Origin: Kitasatospora acidiphila
GTDB lineage: Bacteria > Actinomycetota > Actinomycetes > Streptomycetales > Streptomycetaceae
Length of the DNA: 64,000 nt
Reading direction: 5' to 3'
Assembly (NCBI RefSeq): GCF_006636205.1
Contig: NZ_VIGB01000003.1
Coordinates: 5,694,501-5,758,500, forward strand
The translations under genes were made by a program, and so were the position numbers. The notes below the pieces were generated by a model. The model worked only from the letters and a program-made list of their open reading frames with translations, ran no database searches and was not told where the DNA came from. Numbering within the stretch: position 1 is the first letter of the stretch; each line of letters begins with the position of its first letter. Positions 50,327-58,248 of this stretch are shown piece after piece.

Positions 50327-51523
50327 GTGACGGCGGAGGTTGTCGAGCCGGCCAAGAGACGGAGCGCCTCGGCGGAGGTCGCCGAGCCGGCGGAGAAACG
50401 GGTCACCTGGGCGGAGCTCTACTTCGACCTGGTCTTCGTCTTCGCGATCACCCAGATCTCCAATCTGCTCTATCTGCACCACGGCGCCGGCGGGGTGCCG
50501 CGGGCGCTGGTGGTGTTCATCCCGGTCTACTGGTGCTGGGTGGGCACCACGGTGCAGGCCAACGTGCGGGACGTGGACACCGCCCGCGACCGGGTGGGGA
50601 TCTTCGCGGTCGGGCTGAGCGGCCTGCTGATGGCACTGGCACTGCCCGAGGCATACGGCGCGCGCGGGGTGCTGTTCGGTGCGGCGTACTGGGCGGCCCG
50701 GCTGGTGCTGCTGTGGCTGATCGGTGGGATCAGGGGAGCGTGGCGCGGGCCGTACGGGGTCGGGGCGGTGATCAGCGGGCCGCTGATGCTCACCGGCGGG
50801 CTGCTGCACGGCGACGCCCGGCCGGCACTGTGGGCGGTGGCGGCCGCGATCGACCTGGCGGGGCCGACCGTGCTGCGCTCGCTGCTGGCCCGGGTCGCCT
50901 ACCACCCGGGGCACCTGCCGGAGCGGTTCGGGCTGCTGGTGCTGGTGGCGCTCGGCGAGTCGATCGTCGGCACCGGGGCCCCGGCCGCCGCGGCGCGCGG
51001 CCTGGGCAACGGTGAACTCTTCGCGGTGATCGCGGCGTTCACCATCTCCTGCGCGCTCTGGTGGGTGTACTTCGCGCACGCCAACGACGCGATGCGGCAT
51101 GCGCTGACCGTGGCCGAGGCCCGGGCCAGCGTGCTGCGCCGGGTGTTCTCCTACGCCCATCTGGTGCTGGTCGCCTCGGTGATCGCGATCGCGGTCGGCT
51201 TCCACGTCACGGTGGCCGAGCCGGACAAGCGGCTGGACCTGGGCACCCTGGGGCTGCTCTACGGCGGCTGCGCGCTCTATCTGCTGACCTTCGGCTACAC
51301 CCGCTGGACGATGTTCCGGCGGCCGGCGCACACCCGGCTGGTCGCGGGCGCGGTGCTGCTGGCGCTGGTCCCGGTGCTGCTGCTGGTGCCGGCGCTGGCC
51401 GCGCTGGTGGTGCTGGCGGTGCTGCTGGTCGCGCTCAACGCGGTGGAGGAGTCCCGGATCCGGCGCGCCCGGGCCGCCGCCGGACCGGTGCTGCCGGAGC
51501 CGGGCGAACCGGCCGCCGAATAG
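50327..51523 (+). CDS. LtrA-family membrane protein
   Basis: 398 residues from GTG, with about ten or eleven hydrophobic helices. The start VTWAELYFDLVFVFAITQISNLL and the central RFGLLVLVALGESIVGTGA are signatures of the low temperature requirement protein A family. The function in actinobacteria is unknown. It ends with a short acidic, A/P-rich tail. Confidence 0.85.
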   Translation: MTAEVVEPAKRRSASAEVAEPAEKRVTWAELYFDLVFVFAITQISNLLYLHHGAGGVPRALVVFIPVYWCWVGTTVQANVRDVDTARDRVGIFAVGLSGLLMALALPEAYGARGVLFGAAYWAARLVLLWLIGGIRGAWRGPYGVGAVISGPLMLTGGLLHGDARPALWAVAAAIDLAGPTVLRSLLARVAYHPGHLPERFGLLVLVALGESIVGTGAPAAAARGLGNGELFAVIAAFTISCALWWVYFAHANDAMRHALTVAEARASVLRRVFSYAHLVLVASVIAIAVGFHVTVAEPDKRLDLGTLGLLYGGCALYLLTFGYTRWTMFRRPAHTRLVAGAVLLALVPVLLLVPALAALVVLAVLLVALNAVEESRIRRARAAAGPVLPEPGEPAAE

Positions 51524-51588
51524 GCGCTGTCGGTGCGGCTGTGTAGCGTGCGGGGTGCACGAGCAGGAGTCCGAGGAAGGGTGACGCG

Positions 51589-52308
51589 GTGACCGAGGTC
51601 GCTGAGGTGGCAGCAGGCGTGCTGGAGAACGAGTTCGAGCTGCCGGAGTCCTGGCGGGAGGTGCTGGCGGGCGAGACCGAGCAGCCCTACTTCGCCGAGT
51701 TGGCCGAGTTCGTGGCGGCCGAGCGCGCCGAGCACCAGGTCTTCCCGCCGCGCGGGCAGGTCTTCTCGGCGCTGGCCGCCACCGCCTACCAGGACGTCAA
51801 GGTGCTGGTGCTCGGCCAGGACCCGTACCACGACGACGGCCAGGCGCACGGCATGAGCTTCTCGGTGCTGCCGGGCACCAAGACCCCGCCGTCGCTGCGG
51901 AACATCTTCAAGGAGCTCGGCACCGACCTGGGCGTGCCGGTGCCGGACAACGGCTATCTGATGCCGTGGGCCGAGCAGGGCGTGCTGCTGCTCAACGCGG
52001 TGCTCACGGTGCGCGCGCACCAGGCCAACTCGCACAAGGGCAAGGGCTGGGAGAAGTTCACCGACGCGGTGATCAAGGCGGTCAGCGCCCGCGAGGAGCC
52101 GTGCGTCTTCGTGCTCTGGGGCAACTACGCCAAGAAGAAGCTGCCGCTGATCGACACCGACCGGCACGTGGTGGTGCAGGGCGCCCACCCGTCGCCGCTG
52201 TCGGCCAAGCTCTTCCTGGGCAGCAAGCCGTTCTCGCAGATCAATGCGGCGCTGGAGGGCTTCGGCGACGAGGCGATCGACTGGCGGCTGCCGAACCTGG
52301 CGGGCTGA
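51589..52308 (+). CDS. ung: uracil-DNA glycosylase
   Basis: 239 residues, family 1. Catalytic aspartate D78 in LVLGQDPYH, LLLNAVLTV, and the DNA-intercalation loop with HPSPLSA near 199. It removes uracil from DNA. GTG start with GAGG upstream. It is a single gene between LtrA and the alpha/beta hydrolase. Confidence 0.97.
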   Translation: MTEVAEVAAGVLENEFELPESWREVLAGETEQPYFAELAEFVAAERAEHQVFPPRGQVFSALAATAYQDVKVLVLGQDPYHDDGQAHGMSFSVLPGTKTPPSLRNIFKELGTDLGVPVPDNGYLMPWAEQGVLLLNAVLTVRAHQANSHKGKGWEKFTDAVIKAVSAREEPCVFVLWGNYAKKKLPLIDTDRHVVVQGAHPSPLSAKLFLGSKPFSQINAALEGFGDEAIDWRLPNLAG

Positions 52309-52444
52309 CGGCGGGCCAGTCGCTCGGTGTGGTGCCGCGCCACAGTCGGCCCGCCCGGCTTGGGGCGGCGATCGCCATAGGCGGGGCGGCCGTGCTGTCC
52401 TAGGGTGCTCGGGATCCCGGCGTCGCGAGAAGGGTGCTGATCCC

Positions 52445-53581
52445 ATGTCCGTCGAGTCCCCCCTGGCCGAGGAGTTGGCCGTTCCGGTGCCCGGCGGCTC
52501 GCTGGCGGTGCTGCGCTGGCCCGCCGCGGTGCCGGGCGCGCCGACCGTGCTGGCGGTGCACGGCATCATGGGCAACGCGCAGTCCTGGGCGGTGGTGGCC
52601 AGGCAACTGGCGGGCCGGGCGACCCTGTTGGCGCCGGACCTGCGCGGCCGGGCCGGCAGCGCGGTGCTGCCCGGGCCGTACGGGCTGGCTCGGCATGCCG
52701 CCGATCTGGCCCTGCTCGTCCGTCAACTCACCGATGGACCGGTTCAGTTGACGGGCCACTCGATGGGCGCCTGGATCTCCGCGCTGGCGGCGGCGGCCGA
52801 GCCGGAGCTGTTCACCCGGGTGCTGCTGGTGGACGGCGCGGTGAGCTTCCCGCTGCCGCCCGGTGTGGCCGAGGAGGACGCGCTGGCCGCGGTGCTCGGC
52901 CCCGCGCTGGACCGGCTGGCGATGACCTTCACGGATCTGGCGGACTACCGGGCCCACTGGGCGCGGCACCCGGTCTGGCCGAGTCTGGACGAGACCGGTC
53001 GGGAGCTCTTCCTGGCGCGTGATCTCACCGGCGCCGAGCCCGAGCTGCGCACCGCCTGCGTGCCGGAGGCGATCGAGACGGACGGCGCGCAGGTTCTGCT
53101 GGATCCCGAGGCGGCCGCGGCCATCCGGCGGCTCGGCGGCCGGGCCGAGTTGCTCTGGGCCGAGCGGGGGCTGCAGGACCAGCCGCAGGGGCTCTACGAC
53201 GCCGAGCGACTGGCCGGCGCCGGGCTTGAGCTGGTGATCGATCAGGTCGCGGACAGCAACCACTACTCGATCGTGATGGGTGCGGTGGGTGCGGCCGTGG
53301 TGGCCGAGCGGATGCTGGCCGCTGCCGGGGCTGAACACGGCGCAGGGGCCGGCGGTGTCCGCCGGCCCCTGCGTACTGCGAGCGGAACGTTTCAGCTGGC
53401 CGTGCCGAGGAAGGTCTCCCAGCCCTCCTTGGGCGCCTGGCCGATGCCCAGGGTGCGCAGCTTGCGCAGCGTGGACTCGTCCTGCACCTCCAGCCACTCG
53501 ACCAGCTGGCGGAACGAGACCAGCCGCACCTCCGGCTTGTCGGCGATGTCCTTGAGCACGGCCTCGACGGCGTCCATGTAG
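52445..53581 (+). CDS. alpha/beta hydrolase with run-through C-terminus
   Basis: 378 codons. The first about 297 form a complete alpha/beta hydrolase: VLAVHGIMGNAQSW, nucleophile S in TGHSMGAWI, acid in AELLWAERGLQDQ and H in DSNHYSIVM. Then the frame runs through a perfect terminator hairpin (53341) and 190 bp antisense to the deacetylase gene, giving an S/R-rich tail unlike any hydrolase. A TGA sits just before the hairpin one frame over, so a one-base frameshift or sequencing error near 53300 is likely. The true end is probably near 53334. Confidence 0.8.
   Translation: MSVESPLAEELAVPVPGGSLAVLRWPAAVPGAPTVLAVHGIMGNAQSWAVVARQLAGRATLLAPDLRGRAGSAVLPGPYGLARHAADLALLVRQLTDGPVQLTGHSMGAWISALAAAAEPELFTRVLLVDGAVSFPLPPGVAEEDALAAVLGPALDRLAMTFTDLADYRAHWARHPVWPSLDETGRELFLARDLTGAEPELRTACVPEAIETDGAQVLLDPEAAAAIRRLGGRAELLWAERGLQDQPQGLYDAERLAGAGLELVIDQVADSNHYSIVMGAVGAAVVAERMLAAAGAEHGAGAGGVRRPLRTASGTFQLAVPRKVSQPSLGAWPMPRVRSLRSVDSSCTSSHSTSWRNETSRTSGLSAMSLSTASTASM
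53341..53373. terminator. terminator between the hydrolase and deacetylase genes
   Basis: CGCAGGGGCCGGCGG and its exact complement make a 15-bp stem with a 3-nt loop (TGT). It lies within the run-through part of the hydrolase frame and 19 nt past the deacetylase stop, and can serve both convergent genes. Confidence 0.88.
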
Positions 53582-54663
53582 ATGCCGCCGTTCCACTGCT
53601 CGAAGTGGTTGCCGACGAAGAACGGCGCCCGGTTGCCGTTGTAGGCGCGGTTGAAGCCGGCCAGGTAGCTCTGGTGGGCGGCGTCCCGCCAGGTGTCGAA
53701 GTGGCCGGGGTCGCCCTTCGGGTTGCTGTTGGACTGGTTGGCCATGATGTTGTAGTCCATCGAGAGCACCTCCCAGGTCACCCCCGGGTACGGTATGGAC
53801 TGCAGCGGGAAGTTCCATATCTGGCCGTTCTGCACCTTCTGCGGCCACACCTGCTTCTCACCCGGCGAGCTGGCGTCGTACTTCCAGCCGAGCTTGGCGG
53901 CGGTGGGCAGCAGCCCCTTCTGGCCGTCCAGGCACGGGGTGCGGGCGCCGATCAGCTCCTTGGTGTAGTCGAACGGGAACGGCGGCACGTCGGTGAAGCC
54001 GGTGTTGGTCTTCCACTTGGTGACGAAGTCGACGGCCTGCTGGATCTCGCTCTCCCAGTCCTGCGCCGACCACTTGTTGACGCCGTTGTGGTCGGGGCGG
54101 GTGGCGCAGAAGTGGCCGTTGAAGTGGGTGCCGATCTCATGGCCGTCCAGCCAGGCCTGGCTGATCATCTTGATGGTGTTCTTGACGGCGTTGTCCGACA
54201 GGAAGGGGATGTCGGAGGCGCCCACCGAGTGGTGCGGCGGGTGGTAGAGGTCCTTCTTGCCGGCCGGCAGGCAGTAGAGGCCGGAGAGGAAGAAGGTGAA
54301 GGTGGCCTTGTGGTCCTTGGCGAGCTTGAGGAACCGTTCGAACTGGCCGTCCTCGGTGGCGCCGGCGCCGTCCCAGGAGAAGACCACGAACTGCGGCGGG
54401 CGCTGGCCGGGCGCCAGCTTCTCGGGCGTGGGCTGGTTGGGCTGCGGGCCGGTGTCCGAGGTGGAGCCGTCGCCGATCAGGGTGGCCTTGCCGGAGGGGG
54501 TGGGGTTGGGCACCGCGCTTCCCGCGGCCGTCGCGGTGGAACCGGCTGCCGGCTGCACGCTGTCCTGGCTCGGCCCCTTGCCGGTGCCGCACGCGGACAG
54601 TGCGCCAAGGGCCGCGGTGGCCGCGCTGGCGCTCAGCACGGACCTGCGCGAGATGCTGCTCAT
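53392..54663 (-). CDS. Tat-exported lipoprotein, polysaccharide deacetylase family
   Basis: 423 residues. The N-terminus has twin arginines (ISRRSVLSASAA) and a lipobox (LSAC), so it is a Tat lipoprotein. The NodB-like domain (about 90-415) has FSWDGAGATEDGQFERFL and the metal motif GHEIGTHFNGHF. Both the aspartate pair and the histidines are compatible with a deacetylase, but the layout is atypical: a long insert with DYTKELIGARTPCLDG. A role in wall or capsule modification is inferred. GGGGAG precedes the ATG. Confidence 0.85.
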   Translation of the reverse strand: MSSISRRSVLSASAATAALGALSACGTGKGPSQDSVQPAAGSTATAAGSAVPNPTPSGKATLIGDGSTSDTGPQPNQPTPEKLAPGQRPPQFVVFSWDGAGATEDGQFERFLKLAKDHKATFTFFLSGLYCLPAGKKDLYHPPHHSVGASDIPFLSDNAVKNTIKMISQAWLDGHEIGTHFNGHFCATRPDHNGVNKWSAQDWESEIQQAVDFVTKWKTNTGFTDVPPFPFDYTKELIGARTPCLDGQKGLLPTAAKLGWKYDASSPGEKQVWPQKVQNGQIWNFPLQSIPYPGVTWEVLSMDYNIMANQSNSNPKGDPGHFDTWRDAAHQSYLAGFNRAYNGNRAPFFVGNHFEQWNGGIYMDAVEAVLKDIADKPEVRLVSFRQLVEWLEVQDESTLRKLRTLGIGQAPKEGWETFLGTAS

Positions 54664-54882
54664 GGTCTCCCCTGCCAAGTAGTGCCCGGCGGTCCCGCGA
54701 GTGGAAGGGAGCAGCCGGGCAATTTACGGCATATGATCATCAAATTTCCATCAGGATGTCATGGAGAACGTCCAGGATCCAAGGGCGTCCGCACTCCTGA
54801 CACTCCTCAGCGAGACGGTGACCAGCCGACTTCCGGCTCCGGGGAGAGCGGCTCTGTTGCGATCCTGGGACAAACCTGAGAG

Positions 54883-55500
54883 TCAGGCCGCTTCGTCGAG
54901 TTGGGCCACCAGCGCCAACTGCCGACTGCGGCGCACCAGTCGGGCCACCGCGGTGCTGATCGCGGTGGCGGCGGCGCAGGAGACCGCCAGGCTCAGCCAG
55001 GTGGTGTTGAACCAGTGGCTGTCCAGCCAGCCCAGCGTCACTATGTAGCAGGCCCAGACCAGCGCGGACACGGCACACCAGTGCAGGAATGTCCGCGAGC
55101 GGTTGGCCGAGTGGCCGATCGCCAGATCGAGCACGGTCCGCCCGCCCGGCACGAACCGGGCCACGATCACCACGGCGGCGGCCGCGCGGCTGGTCCGGCT
55201 CTCCAGGGAGCGCTGCACCCGTCTCACATCGGCGGCCAGTTGCGGGCTGCGGCTCAGTCGGCGGCGCAGCAGGCGCCCGCCGCGCCGGGCCGCCGCCAGC
55301 AGCAGCACGTCCCCGAGGAACGAGGCGACGGCGACCGCGGCGGCCAGTAGGAACGGCGCCTGGGTGCTGTGCGAGGTCTTCAGGACCGCCAGGATCACCA
55401 GGGTGCCGCTGGGCAGGAAGGGGAGGAAGGCATCACCCAGGACGGCCAGCACGGCCACCACGCAGAACCAGCTCGACGTCATCAGCGTCGGACTTCCCAT
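54883..55500 (-). CDS. DedA/VTT-family membrane protein
   Basis: 205 residues. Membrane helices with the VTT core (FLPFLPSGTLVILAVL, VASFLGDVLLLAAARRGG) and the ARFVPGGRTVLDLAIG signature. DedA-family members act as lipid scramblases/flippases for undecaprenyl phosphate or other lipids. The length and basic loop (RRRLSRSPQLAADVRR) are usual. GGAGGTGG lies before the ATG at 55500. Confidence 0.85.
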   Translation of the reverse strand: MGSPTLMTSSWFCVVAVLAVLGDAFLPFLPSGTLVILAVLKTSHSTQAPFLLAAAVAVASFLGDVLLLAAARRGGRLLRRRLSRSPQLAADVRRVQRSLESRTSRAAAAVVIVARFVPGGRTVLDLAIGHSANRSRTFLHWCAVSALVWACYIVTLGWLDSHWFNTTWLSLAVSCAAATAISTAVARLVRRSRQLALVAQLDEAA

Positions 55501-55707
55501 GAGTCCACCTCCCTCTCCGGACCGCCCGGAGAGCACAGGTGGCACCGCCCTCCAACGCTAGCGGCTCAGCATGAAGATCTTCTCAGCACCCCCTGAATGC
55601 ACTCTTGACATTCGGCGGAGGAAGGTGACGAGGGGCCGCCGCGGAGGTGCCACAGCGCCGGAGCCGACCTGGGTCTCTGGCGCGATCGGCGTGGCGGGAA
55701 CCGGCGC

Positions 55708-55751
55708 CCGGTCCGTCCCGGCGAGCCGCGCGGCTCGCCGGGACGGACCGG
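55708..55751. terminator. 44-bp perfect palindrome after the MFS gene
   Basis: The half-site CCGGTCCGTCCCGGCGAGCC continues to a centre at CGC/GCG and is followed by its exact complement, with no loop. It lies 47 bp past the MFS stop on the minus strand. As RNA it would fold into a very stable stem, so terminator is the simplest reading; an operator role is less likely because no start is close. Confidence 0.65.
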
Positions 55752-55797
55752 AACGGCGGCCGACAGAACGTCAGCTGCCGTCCCGTCGGACGTTCCG

Positions 55798-57078
55798 TCA
55801 GCCGCGCAGCGGATCCGGCACCGGCTGCCACGGGCGGGCCAGCACCAGGAAGGCGAGCAGCGCGGCGGCCGCGTAGCCGAGCACCACCACCGCCATCGGC
55901 AGCGCGCTGCCCTGACCGCCCAGGCCGACCAGGGCCGGAGCCACCGCGCCGGTGAGGAACTGCATGGTGCCCAGCAGCGCCGACGCGGTGCCGGCGGCGT
56001 GCGGCGCCCGCTGCAGGGCCAGCGCCGAGGACGGCGGCGAGGCCGTGCCCAGTCCCGCCGCCATCAGGAAGAGCCCCGCGGTGAGCGCGGCCAGACCGCT
56101 GTGCCAGACGGTCGACATCAGCACCAGCAGCAGCCCGGCGAGGGTGAGCGACGCCACACCGGCCAACTGGATCCGGTGCGAGGAGAAGCGCCCCAGCAGC
56201 ACCCGCCCGGTCAGCTGCGCCATGCCCACCAGGCCCAGCTCGACCAGCGCGAAGATCAGGCTGTACTGCTGCGCCGAGCCGTGGAACACCTCCTGGACCA
56301 CGTACGGCGAGCCGCCGATGAACGCGAACAGCGCCCCGAACCCGAAGGCCACGGTGAGCAGATAGGCGCTGAACAGCCGGTCCGCCAGCAGCTGCCGCAT
56401 GGTCCGCAGCGTGTCCGGCAGCCCGCCGGACCGCCGCCGTTCGGGGGGCAGCGTCTCCGGCACCCGCAGCGCGGTCGTGATGAGGATCACGCCTCCGAGC
56501 ACCGCCAGCACCGCGAACACCCCGCGCCATGAGGTGACTTGCAGCAGCTGACCGCCCAGGATCGGCGCCAGCAGCGGAGCCGCGCCGGAGACCAGCATCA
56601 GCGTGGAGGCGAACCGGGCGGCCGCCAGCCCGTCGAACAGATCCCGCACCACGGCCCGCGAGATCACGATGCCGGCGGCCCCGGAGAGCCCCTGCAGCAG
56701 CCGGCAGACGATCAGCACCCGCACATCCGGTGCCAGCGCGCAGCACGCGGTGGCGAGCGTGTAGAGCGTCATCCCCAGCAGCAGCGGCCGGCGCCGCCCC
56801 AGCGCGTCGCTGAGCGGCCCGGTCACCAGCTGGCCCAGTGCCAGGCCGACCAGGCAGGACGTCAGGGTCAGCTGCACCAGGGCGTCCTGGGTGTGCAGGC
56901 CGGTGGTGACCCGGGGCAGCGCCGGGAGGTACATGTCCATCGAGAGCGGCGCCAGCGCGCTCAGCGAGCCCAGCACCAGGGTCAGCAGCAGGCCGACCCC
57001 GGGTGCGGTGGGTCTCCCGGCGGGCGCGGCACCGAGGGCGGGGGACGAGGGCGGCGCGGTCGGGAATGTGTCGGGCAT
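55798..57078 (-). CDS. Bcr/CflA-type MFS drug transporter
   Basis: 426 residues, twelve hydrophobic helices. Motifs: DMYLPALPRV in helix 1, GQLVTGPLSDALGRRRPLL (motif A) and FASTLMLVSGAAPLLAPILGG (motif C, typical of DHA1 drug:proton antiporters). The likely role is export of drugs or metabolites. TACCGT lies 6 nt before the ATG at 57078, so the transcript is probably leaderless; there is no ribosome site. Confidence 0.9.
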   Translation of the reverse strand: MPDTFPTAPPSSPALGAAPAGRPTAPGVGLLLTLVLGSLSALAPLSMDMYLPALPRVTTGLHTQDALVQLTLTSCLVGLALGQLVTGPLSDALGRRRPLLLGMTLYTLATACCALAPDVRVLIVCRLLQGLSGAAGIVISRAVVRDLFDGLAAARFASTLMLVSGAAPLLAPILGGQLLQVTSWRGVFAVLAVLGGVILITTALRVPETLPPERRRSGGLPDTLRTMRQLLADRLFSAYLLTVAFGFGALFAFIGGSPYVVQEVFHGSAQQYSLIFALVELGLVGMAQLTGRVLLGRFSSHRIQLAGVASLTLAGLLLVLMSTVWHSGLAALTAGLFLMAAGLGTASPPSSALALQRAPHAAGTASALLGTMQFLTGAVAPALVGLGGQGSALPMAVVVLGYAAAALLAFLVLARPWQPVPDPLRG

Positions 57079-57084
57079 CGCACC

Positions 57085-57090
57085 ACGGTA
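57085..57090 (-). promoter_or_regulatory. -10 element of leaderless MFS gene
   Basis: On the minus strand TACCGT lies 6 nt before the ATG. It supports the start chosen and the absence of a leader. Confidence 0.5.
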
Positions 57091-57174
57091 CTTGTGTTCG
57101 AGTGGGAACAGTCGCGGTCCCAGCGCTGTTGTGCTGCCACGAGAGTCGAGCGCAGGTGAGGAAGAGGTGGACCG

Positions 57175-58245
57175 ATGACCGGTGAGGACAGGCAGCCGAG
57201 GAGCGACATCCGCGGCGTGGTGCGCGGCAGCGCCCCGGCCCCGCTCTCCATCCTCGACCTCGCCACCGTCGGCGCCGGCTATACCGCCGCCCAGGCCCTG
57301 GAGACCACCACCGAACTGGCCCGCACCGCCGAGCGGCTGGGCTACCACCGCTTCTGGGTCGCCGAGCACCACGGCATGCCCGGGGTGGCCAGCTCCACGC
57401 CCGCCGTGCTGCTCGCCCACCTGGGCGCGCACACCAGCACCCTGCGGCTCGGCTCCGGCGGCGTGATGCTGCCCAACCACGCGCCGCTGACCATCGCCGA
57501 GCAGTTCGGCCTGCTGGAGGCGCTGCACCCGGGCCGGATCGACCTGGGCCTGGGCCGGGCGCCCGGCACCGACCAGGCCACGGCTCGCGCCCTGCGGCGC
57601 GGCAGCCTTGAGGACGGCGACGAATTCCCGCGCCAGCTCTCCGAGTTGACGCACTTCCTGGACGGCGACTTCCCCGCCGCCCACCCGTACGCCAAGCTCA
57701 GCGCGGTGCCGAGCGGCCCGCAGCGCCCGCCGATCTGGCTGCTCGGCTCCTCCGGCTTCAGCGCCCAGCTGGCCGGCCGGCTCGGCCTGCCGTTCGCCTT
57801 CGCCCACCACTTCAGCGCCGCCAACACCGTGCCCGCGCTGGAGCTCTACCGGTCCAACTTCCGCCCCTCCGCGGTGCTGGACGAGCCGTACGCGCTGATC
57901 GGCGTGAGCGCCGTCGCGGTGCCCGACGGCGGCCTGGAGGCGGCCCGCCACCTGGCCCGCTCCGCCGCGCTCGGCATGCTGCGGTTGCGCCGGGGCATGC
58001 CGACGGCGATCCCCACCCCGCAGGAGGCGGCCGACTACCCGTACAGTCCGGCCGAGGAGGACTTCGTGGAGTCCTGGATGGCCAATGTGGTGATGGGCGA
58101 GCCCAGCCGGGTCGCCGACGGCCTGGAGGAGCTGCGCAAGCGCACCGGCGCCGACGAGTTGATGGTCACCTCGCACTTCCACGGCCACGAGGACCGGCTG
58201 CGCTCCTACGAACTCATCGCCCAGGCCTACGGTTTGCTCGACTGA
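57175..58245 (+). CDS. LLM-class flavin-dependent oxidoreductase
   Basis: 356 residues, luciferase-like group 1. Features: SILDLATVGAGYTAAQAL, WVAEHHGMPGVASSTPAVLLAHL, RLGSGGVMLPNHAPLTIAEQFGLLEALHPGRIDLGLGRAPGTD and LLGSSGFSAQLAGRLGLPFAFAHHF. FMN- or F420-dependent monooxygenase of unknown substrate. GAGGAAGAGG precedes the ATG. It is divergent from the MFS gene, which may transport a related compound. Confidence 0.9.
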   Translation: MTGEDRQPRSDIRGVVRGSAPAPLSILDLATVGAGYTAAQALETTTELARTAERLGYHRFWVAEHHGMPGVASSTPAVLLAHLGAHTSTLRLGSGGVMLPNHAPLTIAEQFGLLEALHPGRIDLGLGRAPGTDQATARALRRGSLEDGDEFPRQLSELTHFLDGDFPAAHPYAKLSAVPSGPQRPPIWLLGSSGFSAQLAGRLGLPFAFAHHFSAANTVPALELYRSNFRPSAVLDEPYALIGVSAVAVPDGGLEAARHLARSAALGMLRLRRGMPTAIPTPQEAADYPYSPAEEDFVESWMANVVMGEPSRVADGLEELRKRTGADELMVTSHFHGHEDRLRSYELIAQAYGLLD

Positions 58246-58248
58246 CCG

